In this document: positions 11,657 through 26,290 of the stretch, piece by piece | Layout: the number at the start of each line of letters is the position of its first letter | Position numbering within the stretch: the stretch's first letter is position 1 | NCBI RefSeq assembly: GCF_033958435.1 | Contig: NC_134160.1 | Location: forward strand, 15,549,001 to 15,613,000 | DNA: 64,000 nt | From: Carettochelys insculpta | Lineage: Eukaryota > Chordata > Testudines > Carettochelyidae | Direction: 5' to 3' | Notes under the pieces: generated by a model | What the model saw: the letters and a program-made list of their open reading frames with translations, nothing else | The model's database searches: none | Told to the model about the DNA's origin: nothing | Program-made: the position numbers and the translations under genes

Positions 11657-14384
11657 ATGGGTAATAAGCAGGAAGAACTGGAAGTGCTAATAAAAAATTA
11701 CAACTATGATATCATTGGCATCACAGAAACTTGGTGGGATAATACACATGATTGGAATGTTGGTAGTGAAGGCTACAGCCTGGTTAGGAAAGATAGACAG
11801 GGAAAAAAAGGGGGGAGGTGTTGCCTTATATATAAAAGATGTACACACTTGGACTGAGGTGGAGATGGACATAGGAGATGGACGTGTTGAGAGTCTGTGG
11901 GTTAGTTTAAGAGGGGTAAAAAACAAGGGTGATGTCCTGTTAGGAGTCTACTACAGGCCACCTAACCAGGTGGAAGAGGTGGATGATGCTTTTTTTAAAC
12001 AACTAACAAAATCATCCAGAGCCCAGGATGTGGTGGTGATGGGGGACTTTACCTATCCAGATATATGCTGGGACACTAATACAGCGGGGCACAGACTATC
12101 CAATAAATTCTTAGACTGCGTTGGAGACAATTTTTTATTCCAAAAAGTTGAAAAAGCCACCAGGGGAGAAACTGTTCTGGATGTGATTTTAACAAATCAG
12201 GAGGACTTGGTCGAGAATTTGAAAGTGGTAGGCTGCTTGGGTGAAAGTGATCATGAAATCATAGAATTCACAATTCTAAGGACTGGTAGGAGGGAAAACA
12301 GCAAAATAGAGATGATGGATTTCAGGTAGGCAGATTTTGGTAAACTCAGAGAGCTGGTAGGTAAGATCCCATGGGAGGAAAAACTGAGGGGACAAACAAC
12401 TGAGGAGAGTTGGCAGTTTTTCAAAGAGATATTATTAAGGGCCCCAAAACAAGCTATTCCCCTATGCAGGAAAGATAGTAAATATGGGCAAAGACCGCCT
12501 TGGCTTAACAAGGAGATCCTGCATGATCTCAAACTAAAAAAGGAATCCTATAAAAAATGGAAACTAGGACAAATTACAAAGAATGAACATAGGCAAATAA
12601 CACAGGAATGCAGGAATAAAATTAGAAAGGCTAAGGCACAAAATGAGCTCCAACTACCTACAGGCATAAAGGGTAACAAGAAGGCCTTTTACAAATATAT
12701 TAGAAACGAGAGGAAGACCAAGGACAGGGTAGGGCCATTGCTCAGTGAGGAGGGAGAAACAGTAACGGGGAACTTGGAAATGGCAGAGATGCTTAATGAC
12801 TTCTTTGTTTCGGTCTTCACTGAGAAGTCTGAAGGAATGCCTGACATAGTGAATGCTGGTAGAAAAGGGGTAGAGTTAGTTTTTGAAATAAAAAAAGAAC
12901 AAGTTAAAAGCCATTTGGAAAAATTAGATATCTGCAAGTCACCAGGGCCTGATGAAATGCATCCTAGAATCCTCAAGGAGCTGATAGAAGAGGTAGCTGA
13001 GCCGTTAGCTCTCATTTTTGGAAAGTCATGGGAGACAGGAGAGATTCCAGAAGACTGGAAGAGGGCAAATGTAGTGCCCATCTACAAAAAGGGGAACAAG
13101 AACAACCCAGGAAATTACAGGCCAGTCAGCTTAACTTCTGTGCCAGGAAAGGTAATGGAGCAGGTAGTTAAGGAAGTCATCTGCAAGCACTTGGAAGGTA
13201 GTAAAGTGATAGGGAACAGCCAGCATGGTTTTGTAAAAAACAAATCATGTCAAACCAACCTGATAGCTTTTTTTGACACGATAACGAGACTCGTAGATAA
13301 GGGAGAAGCAGTGGATGTGGTATACCTAGACTTCAGTAAAGCATTTGATACGGTCTCGCATAATATTCTTATCGACAAACTAGGCAAGTCCAACTTAAAT
13401 GGGGCTGCAATAAGGTGGGTGCATAACTGGCTGGCTAATCGTACCCAGAGAGTAGTTGTTAATGGTGCTCAATCCTGCTGGAAAAGCATAACTAGTGGGG
13501 TTCCACAGGGGTCTGTTTTGGGACCAGTTCTGTTCAATATCTTCATTAATGATTTGGCTTGTGCCATAGAAAGTACGCTTATTAAGTTTGCAGATGATAC
13601 CAAGCTGGGAGGGGTTGCAACTACCTTGGAGGATCGGGTCATAATTCAGAATGATCTAGATAAATTGGAGAAATGGTCTGAAGTAAACAGGATGAAGTTT
13701 AATAAAGATAAATGTAAGGTGCTGCACTTAGGAAGGAATAATCTGTTTCACACATACAGAATGGGAAAAGACTGTCTAGGAAGGAGTACAGCAGAAAGGG
13801 ATCATGGGGTTCTAGTAGATCACAAGTTAAATATGAGTCATGATGCTGTTGCAAAAAAAGCAAACATGATTCTGGGATGCATTAGCAGGTGTGTTGTGAA
13901 CAAGACACAAGAAATCATTCTACCACTCTACTCTGCACTGGTTAGGCCTCAGCTGGAATATTGTGTCCAGTTCTGGGCACCCCAATTCAAGAAAGATGTG
14001 GAGAAATTAGAGAAGGTCCAGAGAAGAGCAACTAGAATGATAAAAGGTATGGAGAACATGACTTATGAAGAAAGGCTGAAAGAATTGGGCTTGTTTAGCT
14101 TGGAAAAGAGAAGATTGAGGGGGGACATGATAGCGGTTTTCAGAAATCTTAAAGGGCGTCATAAGGAGGAGGGAGAAAACTTGTTCTTCTTGGCCTCTGA
14201 GGAGAGAACAAGAGGCAATGGACTTAAGCTGCAGCAAGGGAAGTTTATGTTGGACATTAGGAAAAAGTTCATAACTGTCAGGGTGGTCAAGTACTGGAAT
14301 AAGTTGCCAAGGGAGGTTGTGGAATCTCCCTCACTGGAGATATTTAAGAACAGATTAGATAGATGTCTATCAGGGAGGGTGTAG
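11657..14384 (+). pseudogene. CR1 ORF2: APE endonuclease and reverse transcriptase
   Basis: ORF2 starts near the ATG at 11657. The endonuclease shows [10 protein letters not shown] (catalytic Glu), [11 protein letters not shown] (Asp) and ESDHEII (SDH motif). The RT domain shows [26 protein letters not shown] and the catalytic [10 protein letters not shown]. Two lesions are visible: a frameshift in the A/G homopolymer near 11800-11820, and an in-frame TAG at 12327-12329 after MMDFR. From 12330 to 14384 the frame is open without interruption. The product nicks target DNA and reverse transcribes CR1 RNA at the nick. Confidence 0.9.
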
Positions 14385-14476
14385 ATAGTGGTCGGTCCTG
14401 CCGTCGGGGCAGGGGACTGGACTCGATGGCCTCTCGAGGCCCCTTCCGGTCCTAGTGTTCTATGATTCTATGATTA

Positions 14477-14802
14477 CTGAATTTATAATCCTGTCCTCCA
14501 AAGTACCTGCAACCCCTTCCAGCTTGTTATCATCCACAAACTTCAAAAGTTTCTTTTCTGTCAGTTCCAAATTACATTGAACTCTTTCCTACCTGGCATT
14601 CTATCATCCAGAACTCTCAAATAACCTGCATTTTAGCCATAAGTAAATTTTAGTTACATTTTCTGTAAGTACAGTATAGTGAAAGTGAATATAAATAAAT
14701 ACAGGAAATACTGTATAAGTTTACAGCGTACAATACTACTGTTGCTGGGTAATTAAGTACGCTGCATACATATTTGTCTGTTTCTTAGTATCTGATAAGA
14801 AG
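14477..14802. other. PUM1: PUM1 intron, possible old LINE scrap
   Basis: A short stretch (about 14505-14600, CAGCTTGTTATCATCCACAA) resembles antisense CR1 3' coding sequence, weakly. Otherwise nothing was recognised. Confidence 0.3.
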
Positions 14803-15140
14803 TGTTCTGTAACTGGTGTTCTTCCAGAAGCTTTTTGCCCTAGTCAGTAACCATAGGGTTGACACTGCGGCCCCTGGAGTGGCGCTGATATGGGGACCGA
14901 TATATGCATCGCCCAACTAAAGATTTGAGCAGAGAAAGCAAGAGCTCCAACAACTTGCAGTAGGCGAGAAGGAACTGAGGGTGGATCAGGCAATGCATAT
15001 ATTGGACACCATGTTGACACCACTCCAGGGGATGTCGCACCAACCCTATGGCTACTGGCTAGGGCAAAAAGCTTCTGGAGACTGGGCATGAGCCCGCACA
15101 AACCCAATTTGGAATGACATGAGCAATCACATGAAGAACT
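14803..15140. repeat. Hairpin made of DIRS terminal repeats
   Basis: The left arm (about 14830-14916: CAGAAGCTTTTTGCCCTAG ...) and the right arm (about 14989-15078) are inverse copies of about 90 bp separated by some 72 bp. The same sequence occurs as the terminal repeat of the second-family DIRS element at 52862-53075, and its opposite end at 59400-59508 matches the spacer (GAAGGAACTGAG). The outer flanks (AACTGGTGTTCTT on the left, GGAATGACATGAGCAA on the right) also match the terminal and internal complementary region of that element. No coding sequence is present. It looks like a fold-back DIRS derivative. Confidence 0.7.
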
Positions 15141-15254
15141 TGTCCTTCTTTAGTGTTATGCATTGCTAGGTCTACCTCTCCATGATCCAGAATATCTGGC
15201 AACCTCCCAGTCCCAAGGCTCTGATTCTCGGCACGACAATTCAGTAAATTCATG

Positions 15255-15350
15255 GACAAATTGAAGCAAGTCCAGAAAAACAACAACAACAATGATTAAA
15301 AGTCTAGAATACATGACTTCTGAGGGAAGACTGAAAAAACTGTGTTTTAG
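15255..15350 (+). mobile_element. Short CR1 fragment
   Basis: The stretch AAGCAAGTCCAGAAAAACAA ... AATGATTAAAAGTCTAG matches the coding region just after the CR1 RT domain seen at 13995-14080. It is a diverged scrap with no ends. Confidence 0.6.
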
Positions 15351-15740
15351 GGATATTACACGTTCATCAGTATAGGCTGGAGCAGCCCTCTGCCTGCCTT
15401 GGGCAGGGGGTTGTTCTAGCCCCACAGGACCACCACAGGTGGGGACGTTCAGCACTCTGTGGAGGAGGCAACTGGGAAGGCTGCTGCACCAGGCTGGAGT
15501 TGATTATACCCTTCTCCCTTCATGCAAGTAAGGAAGGTCTAAGTTAACAGACAACATGTGCTGGCTGCTCTACTCCCTTCTTTGCCAGAAACCAACAGCG
15601 TGGAGCAAAACACTGGCAACAGAAAAGAGAACAGTCCTGGAGCAAATTCTCACTAAGTAAGGTGCCACGTGTGAATGCCCAGTGATTTCTGGAACACTTT
15701 TGAGAACCAGAACAACCTCATAGCAAAGAATGCTTTACAG
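15351..15740. other. PUM1: PUM1 intron, nothing recognised
   Basis: Intronic sequence between a CR1 scrap and a hAT MITE. No signal was identified. Confidence 0.4.
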
Positions 15741-16121
15741 CAGGGATGGCCAATGCTCTTTGAGCCATTAAATGTGGCCTCTCCTTGGAGCCGCATGCTG
15801 GGAATGGTGTCCACCACTCTGCACAAACACCTTGGTGTTTGGTGGGAGAAGTGGGCGGCAGCAGCAACAGTGGCAGCTCTGGTGAGTCACTGGCGTTGAG
15901 TTAGAGCAGGCAGGGACCTGGGGGTGCCTGGCTCTGGGGGAGGGGAAGGGCACTGAGTTAGAGCGGGGGACTGGGGTGCTTGGCTCAGGAGCATTCATTT
16001 ACAATTGGGGGCAGTGGCTGGCTGGGGGGGATGGAGCCACATATTATCTATCTATATAAATAGCTGAGGCTCTTTGCACCTTGTCCGTAGCTCTTAGTCC
16101 CTAACTGGTTAGCCACCCCTG
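15741..16121. mobile_element. hAT MITE
   Basis: It begins CAGGGATGGCCAA and ends GGTTAGCCACCCCTG, imperfect terminal inverted repeats of the hAT type. The flanking octamers CTTTACAG (15733-15740) and CTTTCAAG (16122-16129) agree at six of eight positions, consistent with an aged 8-bp target duplication. It has no transposase. Confidence 0.65.
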
Positions 16122-19338
<3,217 letters not shown>

Positions 19339-19776
19339 AGCCACGTCTACAAGTGCCGGCAACTTCTAAGTAGCCACGCCAACTTCGACATAGCGCCTGC
19401 CACGTCTACACGTGGCGAGCGCTGTTTCGCAGTTGACATCGACGTAAGGCGGTGAGACGTCGAAGTTGCTATCCCCATGAGGAGATGGGAATAGCGCCCT
19501 ACTTCAACGTTGAACGTCGAAGTAGGGCACGTGTAGCCAATCCGCGTCCTGCAACATCAAAATAGCAGGATCCGTCATGGCGGCCATCAGCTGAGGGGTT
19601 GAGAGACGCTCTCTCCAGCCCCTGCGCTCTATGGTCGCCGTGTGCAGCAGCCCCTGAAAGCTCCCCACCCCCTGCCTTCCTGTGCAAGAAGCTGAGAGAG
19701 CATGCAGGCGGCAGCAGTAACACGCAGCCAGCCTGCACGCCTCCCTGAAGCCCAAAGACACACACCCCCCGCTGCG

Positions 19777-21183
19777 ATGGCCACCCACCAGCCCCCCAAG
19801 CACCTCCAGGGCAACAGCCCAAGGGGAGCCAGGGCTCCCAGCCTGGCAGCCAGCCCTGGAAGAGGCAGTGGGGCCCCTCCTGGACAGACGCCCAGATCTA
19901 GGACCTGCTGGAGCTCTGGAGCGAGGAGGAGGTGCGCCAGGTAATGGGGAGCAAGAGGCGGAACGCGGATGCGTTCGCTTGGCTGGCCGAGGGCCTGGCT
20001 GGCCGGGGTCAGCCTGCCCGCACTCCTGACCACATCAGGAGTAAGGTCAAGGAGCTGCGGCAGGGTTACGCCCGGGCCCGGGATGCGGCCAGCCGATCTG
20101 GGGCCGCCCCCGCCACTTGCCCCTTTTACAGGGAGCTCAGGGAAATCCTGGGCCCCCGGCATACCTCCTCCCCGCCGGCCACTCTTGACACCTCGGCTGA
20201 TGAGCCCCAGCAGGCCCTTGAGGTGGAGTCTGCCCCGGAGGCAAGCCCTGCACCCCAGTCGTCCCCCCCGCCCCAGCCCACCCCTGGGATGCCGGAGGAG
20301 GAGGAGGAGAAGGAGGAATCCTCCTCCAGCGACGGGGGGCTCTGGATCGTGCTGCCATCACGGAGCTCCAGCAGGGTGTCCGCCCACAAGGTCTCCCCCG
20401 ACCGTGGGAGCGGACCGTCAGGTATGTACCCCCCAGGTGCACACCCCCGGGATTGAGGGGTGGGGACAAGAGACATGACCAGGGCCCTCCACATGCCCAG
20501 ATGACCATGGTCCCAAGACAGCAGTGGCATGTCCCTCAGAAGAGTGCATCAGCCCCTGCCCCCCCAGCACGACAGTGCCATGCCCCATCCCTGGGGATGG
20601 GGGGAGTGGAACCTAAGGTCCCCCGGGGGGAGGAGGTGGGACACCCAGCAGCAGCAGCATCTCCCAGGGACGGGGATGGGGAATCAGCACCAGAGGGGTG
20701 GGGGGACAAGGGCCACGGCTCGGGGGCCACACTAACGGCTGTCTCCACTCTTCTTCCCCTGTGTTCCACAGCTGCACCATCAGAGGGCCCGGAGAGCGCC
20801 AGCGAGGTCTCCGTGGTGCCCGAGAGCCCACCAGGGCCATTGCTGCAGGCCAGACCCTCGGCGGAGCACTGACCAGCCCCAGGGCGGGGCTGGCAACGGA
20901 CCTCCAGCTGCTGGCAACCCTCCGGCGACAGCTGGAAGTATCAGAGCAGCGCCTGCGTGTGGACGAGCAGTGCCTGCAACTGCAGGAGCGGGCGCTGGCC
21001 TGGCGCCAGGAGGCATGGGGGGCCTTTATGCACACTTTTGAGCGCATTGCAGAGTACCTGGCCCCCCATGCCGCACCGCCCGCCACTCTGCCCGCTCCAC
21101 CTGCCACTCCACCCGTTGTCCACTACCGAGGGGTCATCCGCCACCGAGGGGCCTTCTGCCAAGGGGGACCTGGGGCCTGCTGA
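19777..21183 (+). pseudogene. Harbinger Myb/SANT-like DNA-binding protein gene (broken)
   Basis: The second Harbinger protein binds the transposon ends or guides the nuclease to the nucleus. A trihelix-like Myb/SANT domain is readable from 19881: WTDAQI, then an in-frame TAG, then DLLELWSEEEVRQVMGSKRR, IRSKVKELRQGYARARDAA and CPFYRELREILGP. An acidic, Pro/Ser-rich region follows (EEEEEKEESSSSDGG). A GT-AG intron (20422-20772) joins GPS to AAPSEGPESASEVS in phase. The expected C-terminal helix (LRRQLEVSEQRLRVDEQ ... FERIAEYLAP) is in a different frame from about 20870, so there is a frameshift. An ATG at 19777 is out of frame with the domain, indicating another lesion. Confidence 0.8.
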
Positions 21184-21614
21184 CACACGCCGGCCCTATC
21201 TGCCAGTTCGCCCGGCCCCCAGCCAGCCTCAGCCAGGGCTGCGGCCACCAACCCCAAGCGCTGCACAGTAGGGGGTGCGGGGCCCAAGACGTGGCTCCCC
21301 CCTCCCCCTTTGTACATATCCCCATTATTTTGTATATAGTTTGTATTAGACCCCTGGTATTTTATGATACCTGCCCCCCCATGTAAATAGTTCTCCCCTT
21401 CCTTGTGTTCCACTGTTCATCATATAATATATATATATACACATTTGTAGTAATAATAAAAGAATTCACTGTTTTGTGGTTTCAAGAAAAACAGGTCTAT
21501 TTTTATTTGCAAGAAAAGTGGGGGGGGGTGTGCTCTTGGGTGCTCTGTGGTGTGGGCGTGGGGGCAGGGAGTGTTGTGGAGAATGGGGGGGTGCAGTGGG
21601 GGGCCTGCCAGCGT

Positions 21615-22941
21615 TCACCCCATGGCCTGGTCAAAATGGGCCCACAGGGCCTCCCGGACCCGGGTCCCCTCGGGGTCCACCTGCCAACTGGGGGCAGCGG
21701 GTGGCTGCACGTCAGCCCTGCCAGCCTCCACAGCCCAGCCCTGAAAGAATGCCTCGCCCTTGCTCTCCACCAGGTTGTGGAGTGCGCTGCACGCGCCCAC
21801 AATCTGGGGGATGTTGGTGGGCCCGCATCAAGGCGGGTGAGGACACACCTCCAGCGCCCTTTGAGGCAGCCAAAAGTGCGCTCAACCACCTGGCGCACAT
21901 GGTTCAGGCGCGTGTTGAAGCGCCCCTGGCTGGCTGTGAGATAGCCTGTGTAAGGGTGCATGAGCCAGGGCCGGAGGGAGTACGCCGCGTCTGCGACGAC
22001 GCAGAGGGGCATTGTGGTGTCCCCCAAAGGGATCTCCTGCTGGGGGATGTAGGTCCCCGCCTCCAGCCAGCAGCACAGGCTCGAATTCCTGAATACCCAG
22101 GCGTCATGGGTGCTGCCAGGCCAGCCAACATAAATGTCCAGGAAGCAGCCCCGGCTGTCCACCAAGGCCTGGAGGACCACAGAATGGTAGCCCTTCCTGT
22201 TCAGGAAGCGTTCTCCGCTGTGCTCCGGAGCTCGGATGGGGATATGGGTCCCATCCAGAGCCCCGAAGCAATTTGGGAAGCCCAGGGTGGCAAACCCGGC
22301 GATGGCGGCATCCGGGTCCCCAAGCCGCACGAGCCTGTGGAGGAGCAGGGCATTGATGGCGCAAACGATCTGCAGGGGAAGGACATGGGAGAGCACCAGT
22401 GAGGGGTGTGCAGGGTGTGTCTGGCCCTCCTCCCCCCAGGGCTCCCCTCCCCATGGGTCCTCTTACCTCCATGAGGACAGCCCCAACGGTGGCCTTGCCG
22501 ACGCCAAACTGCTGTCCCATGGATCGGTAGCTGTCTGGAGTGGCCAGCTTCCAGACAGCGATGCCGACCCATTTCTCCACGCTGAGGGCACGCCGCATGG
22601 TGGTGTCCTGGTGCCTTAGTGCGGGGGTGAGCCACTGGCAAAGCTCCAGGAATGTCTGCCGGCTCATATGAAAGTTCTGGAGCCAGCGGTCATCGTCCCA
22701 CTCGCCGAGCACCAGCCGCTCCCACCAGTCAGTGCTCGTGGGGTAGCTCCACAGCCGGCAGCGTGTGCCGGGGGTGGGGAGGAGTTAGCAAAGTCTGGGG
22801 TTGCTTCCTCCTCCCCTGGGGGCAGCTCCTCTTCCATGAATAAAAGGTGATCAGCTGCCTCCTGCATGGCATGAGCAAGGTGAGCACTGCCCCTGCAGGG
22901 GCGGCTGGGTGGACCTCTGGCTGCTGCTGCTGCGGGTCCAT
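21615..22941 (-). pseudogene. HARBI1-like Harbinger nuclease gene (broken)
   Basis: This is the DDE-type nuclease that excises and inserts Harbinger elements. The start is the ATG ending at 22941 (MDPQQQQPEVHPAAP). Frameshifts separate this from the acidic block MEEELPPGEEEATPDF (about 22840) and from LGEWDDDRWLQNFHMSRQT (about 22710). Exon 1 ends at 22467; a 97-bp GT-AG intron (22370-22466) follows; exon 2 starts IVCAINALLLHRL. Catalytic residues are visible in FGALDGTHIPI (Asp), VVADAAYSLRPW (Asp) and VVERTFGCLKGRW (Glu). Near 21805 another frameshift moves the tail (ALHNLVESKGEAFFQGW ... AHFDQAMG) to a different frame. HARBI1 is the domesticated relative of this family; the transposon context argues this is not the host gene. 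Confidence 0.88.
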
Positions 22942-23256
22942 AACTGCTTCGCTGAGGTATGCATGCCTATGGCTCTGCAGACCGCATGCTGTGCAGGCTG
23001 AGTGTGTCTGGGAGGGGCCCTTTAAGAGAGCAGCTAGCTGTTGCCCTGGAAGTGCTAGTCCGCCCCGTGACCCTGTCTGCAGCTGTTCCTGGCACCCTTA
23101 TTTCCATGTGTGCCGCTTTGTCGTGTAGACGCTCCCCTGCAGCACCTACTTCGATGTGGTGCTGCCCAACGTCAACGGCACCAGCCCTGGAGGACGTGTA
23201 GACGCTATTCATCGAAATAGCTTATTTCGATGTAGCATTCACGTGTAGACGTAGCT

Positions 23257-24097
23257 CAAGAGTAACACGTCACACAAAGGAGAGCAAAACAGGTATGTAT
23301 AATACGACTAATACCCCACCCTTGAAAAGCAGAATTCCGTCTACTGCACCTCACATTAAAGATTTTAAAAAGATTATATTCAGTTATGCAGCAACAATCA
23401 ATGCAGTTAAATATTTAACACTGAGCAACACTACTGCCTTGGTGCCCTGGCAAGCCTATTACTAAAGATGCACTGAGAGACAACTAAATGAAAGAGACCA
23501 TTAAAGAAACTCCAACCACAACAGAATCATTTCTTAAAAAGTAAGAAAACAGTCAAATGGAACTGAACAGTTCAGGAGGGCAAAGCCTGCACAAGAAGCA
23601 GGCACAGAACAAATTTAAATGAAGTAAGGAACAAAACAGAAACTAGCAGCACTGCTGTTTTATAAACACAAGTCTTTATCTCTATGTTTCCATGGGAAAA
23701 ACACAAGGGGGCAGCAGGACGTATTGTACAAGATTCACCACTGTTGAACAAACGCTTCAAAGAAGTGGTGTGGTCCAGGGAGGAAATGGAAGCACTATGG
23801 CACTGGAGATGGAAAATATACCAACCAGATCACACACATAAATCAGAGGATATAAAAAATGGAGAGTGTAGCCAGTGATGGTCATGACCTAACTTGCAAG
23901 GAGCTCTCAAGGTCCAAAATATGACGCATGCGGTTACATGACCATGTTGCCCAACTGGCAGCAATGACACATGGCATGCAGTGCTCAGGGCTGCTGCACA
24001 GAGATCTATGGGTTCCAAGACCCTATGACAAGATTGCAATTTCCTTACAGGAAAATTAGTCCACCACACAGGAACCAAGATGAACTTCAGTTTCTCC
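23257..24097. other. PUM1: PUM1 intron, nothing recognised
   Basis: Ordinary intronic sequence between two DNA transposons. No signal was identified. Confidence 0.45.
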
Positions 24098-24734
24098 GGC
24101 TGTGTCTGCACTACAAGATATATTCAAACTTCTTAGTATCGATTTTGTAATTCTGGAATTTATAAATTCGATTTTGACTACCCTCACCTCCTCACGTCCT
24201 CCTCACAAAGTCAACTTAGTGCTGCCACACTCAGTTGGCAAACACTGACTGTTGCAGTAGTGCATTGTGGAAACCAATCCCACAGTTCCCTCATCCCCAT
24301 AGCATTCAGGGTATGCTCGCTAGTCTTTGAAATCATCTTCCCACATTGCATTTTCCTCATTCCCCTCCCGTGTTAAGCAAACGTCCATTTTTCCCATTGG
24401 AAGAAAAGAAATGTGGGGCATCCAAAGGCAAAAAGCATTACAGAAATCTCTTTCTTCTGTATCTGAATTCTCAACTGGCCATCTGCTGAGCATTTCCCCT
24501 CCCATGACTGTATCTGATCCCTAAAAATAATACAGGGACCCTGAAAAGCCTGAAGAAAGAAAAGATAGGAAAGTTTTTGAAAAAAGAGTTGCTGAGGGGA
24601 GGGTCTTTGGCTTTCCAGTGCACTTTTAGGTTTCTGTGCACAGATTGTGTTCTCAAATGGCCATCCACTGAATGTCCCCCCCCGCCCCCCAAGACTGCAA
24701 CCTATCCCTCAAAATAATGCAGGGACCCTGACTT

Positions 24735-25436
24735 TACAGCAGAAAGGGATCTAGGGATTATAGTGGACCACAAGCTAAATATGAATCAACAGTGTGATGC
24801 TGTTGCAAAAAAAAGCAAACATGATTCTGGGATGCATTAACAGGTGTGTTGTGAACAAGACATGAGAAGTCATTCTTCTGCTCTACTCTGCACTGGTTAG
24901 GCCTCAGCTGGAGTACTGTGTCCAGTTCTGGGCACTGCAGTTCAAAAAAGATGTAGAAAAACTAGAGAGGGTCCAGAAAAGAGCAACAAGAATGATTAAA
25001 AGGTCTAGAGAATGTGACCTACAAAAAAAGGTTGAAAGAATTGGGCTTGTTTAGTTTAGAAAAGAGGAGATTGAGGGGAGACATGATAGCGGTTTTCAGG
25101 TATCTAAAAGGGAGCCATAAGGAAGGAGACAACTTGTTCTTCTTGGCCTCTGAGGATAGAACAAGAGGCAACAGGCTTAAACTGCAGCAAGGGAGGTTTA
25201 AGTTGGACATTAGGAAAAAGTTCTTAACTGTCTGGGCGGTCAAACAGTGGAATAAATTGCCAAGGGAGGTTGTGGAATCTCCATCGCTGGAGATATTTAA
25301 GAACAGGTTAGATAGACATCCATCAGGGATGGTTTAGACAGTACTTGGTCCTGCCATTGGGGCAGGGGGCTGGACTCGATGGCCTCTCGAGGTCCCTTCC
25401 AGTCCTAGTGTTCTACGAGTCTATGATTCTATGACT
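24735..25436 (+). mobile_element. CR1 LINE 3' fragment
   Basis: This is a 5'-truncated CR1 of the same subfamily as the element at 10274-14476. It contains the C-terminal part of ORF2 ([45 protein letters not shown]) with frameshifts before 25014, then the 3' UTR (CTCGATGGCCTCTCGAGG) and octamers ending GATTCTATGA. It lies within the TIR element at 24098-26993. Confidence 0.88.
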
Positions 25437-25769
25437 GTATTCTCAAAGTTAGAAGAAATAGGATAGAAAAGTCTAGGGGAAAAAGATGTTTGACTTTCCT
25501 CTTCACTGCGCAGTTATTGCCAATACAGGGGATTGCAGTGAAATATCACACACTGAACTTATAATGGAAACAGGAATCTCAACTTGCCCTCACCATTGTG
25601 GGTTTTTTTGGGGGGTAAGGGTGGTCCAAAGCATGAAGACAGATAGAAGATGTTAGCAAAAAGATGATATAACAGAAATATCAAACTAGCAGGTGTCTGC
25701 AATGGACAGCAAAGCCCCCAAAAACACTTTTGGCAGCGGGGTTGCTGTAGTCAGTGGCTTCAGAGCTGG

Positions 25770-26290
25770 TCAAAATGTTTAAGTAGTTGAAGTAGTGCCC
25801 CGACTATCTTAGCTGTCAAGAGAGACTTCCCTTTGCCAGCAGCAAGCAGCACTGGTGCCATGCTTGGGGCGGGGGAAGGATATTCAGTGGACAGCCAGTT
25901 GAAATGCTCCACCCGACTATCTTAGCCACTGGGGGAGACTTCCCCCTGGCAGCAACAAGCACCACTGGTCTCATGTTAGAGACATGGCAGGAGGTGGGGG
26001 TTCAGTAGGAGGCCAGTTGAAGTACTTCCCCCGGACTATCTTAGCCACTGGGGGAGGACCCCCCCGACGCCCCATGGCAGCAAGCCCCCAATATCTTAGC
26101 CATTGGGGGAGACTTCCCTCCAGTGGCAGCAAGCACCACTGGTGCCATGCTAGCGGCATCGGGAGGGTGGGGGGGAGGAAACAGTGGGAGACCTCCTGAA
26201 GTACTCCCCCTGACTATCTTAGCCGCTGGGGGAGACTTTCTCTCCCCCACCCTCCAGCGGCAGCACATGGTGCTGCCTGGTGGCATGGTC
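25770..26290. repeat. Imperfect minisatellite, about 115-120 bp period
   Basis: The motif GACTATCTTAGCC(A/G)CTGGGGGAGACTTCC recurs at 25802, 25915, 26034, 26091 (as AATATCTTAGCC) and 26212, with GGCAGCAAGCACCACTGGT after several copies. Spacings are 113, 119, 57 and 121 bp. The 57-bp interval looks like a half-unit copy or deletion. Confidence 0.7.

Larger units (their letters stand above)
10274..14476 (+). mobile_element. CR1 LINE, nearly full length
   Basis: This plus-strand CR1 element has a GC-rich 5' leader (10274-10426), an ORF1, an ORF2 with endonuclease and reverse transcriptase, and a short 3' UTR ending in two copies of the ATTCTATG-type octamer (about 14455-14475). CR1 elements move by target-primed reverse transcription and lack poly-A tails and clear target duplications, as here. 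Lesions are few: one deletion frameshift in ORF1, and one frameshift plus one stop in ORF2. It is probably among the younger CR1 copies in the window. It lies antisense to PUM1. Confidence 0.93.
19339..23256. mobile_element. Harbinger-type DNA transposon, two-gene, 3.9 kb
   Basis: The ends are AGCCACGTCTACA and the inverse AGCTACGTCTACA, flanked by CAA at 19336-19338 and 23257-23259, a plausible 3-bp target duplication. Inside are a plus-strand Myb/SANT-like gene and a minus-strand HARBI1-like nuclease gene arranged convergently, the usual Harbinger pair. Both genes have one intron with canonical GT-AG borders. Convergent poly-A signals sit between them: AATAAA at 21455-21460 for the plus gene and its inverse at 21502-21507 for the minus gene. 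Frameshifts and a stop show that it is inactive. Confidence 0.85.

Noticed and set aside
21615..22941. Host HARBI1 gene.
   Set aside because: Frameshifts, flanking terminal inverted repeats and the paired Myb-like gene show a transposon copy, not the domesticated gene.
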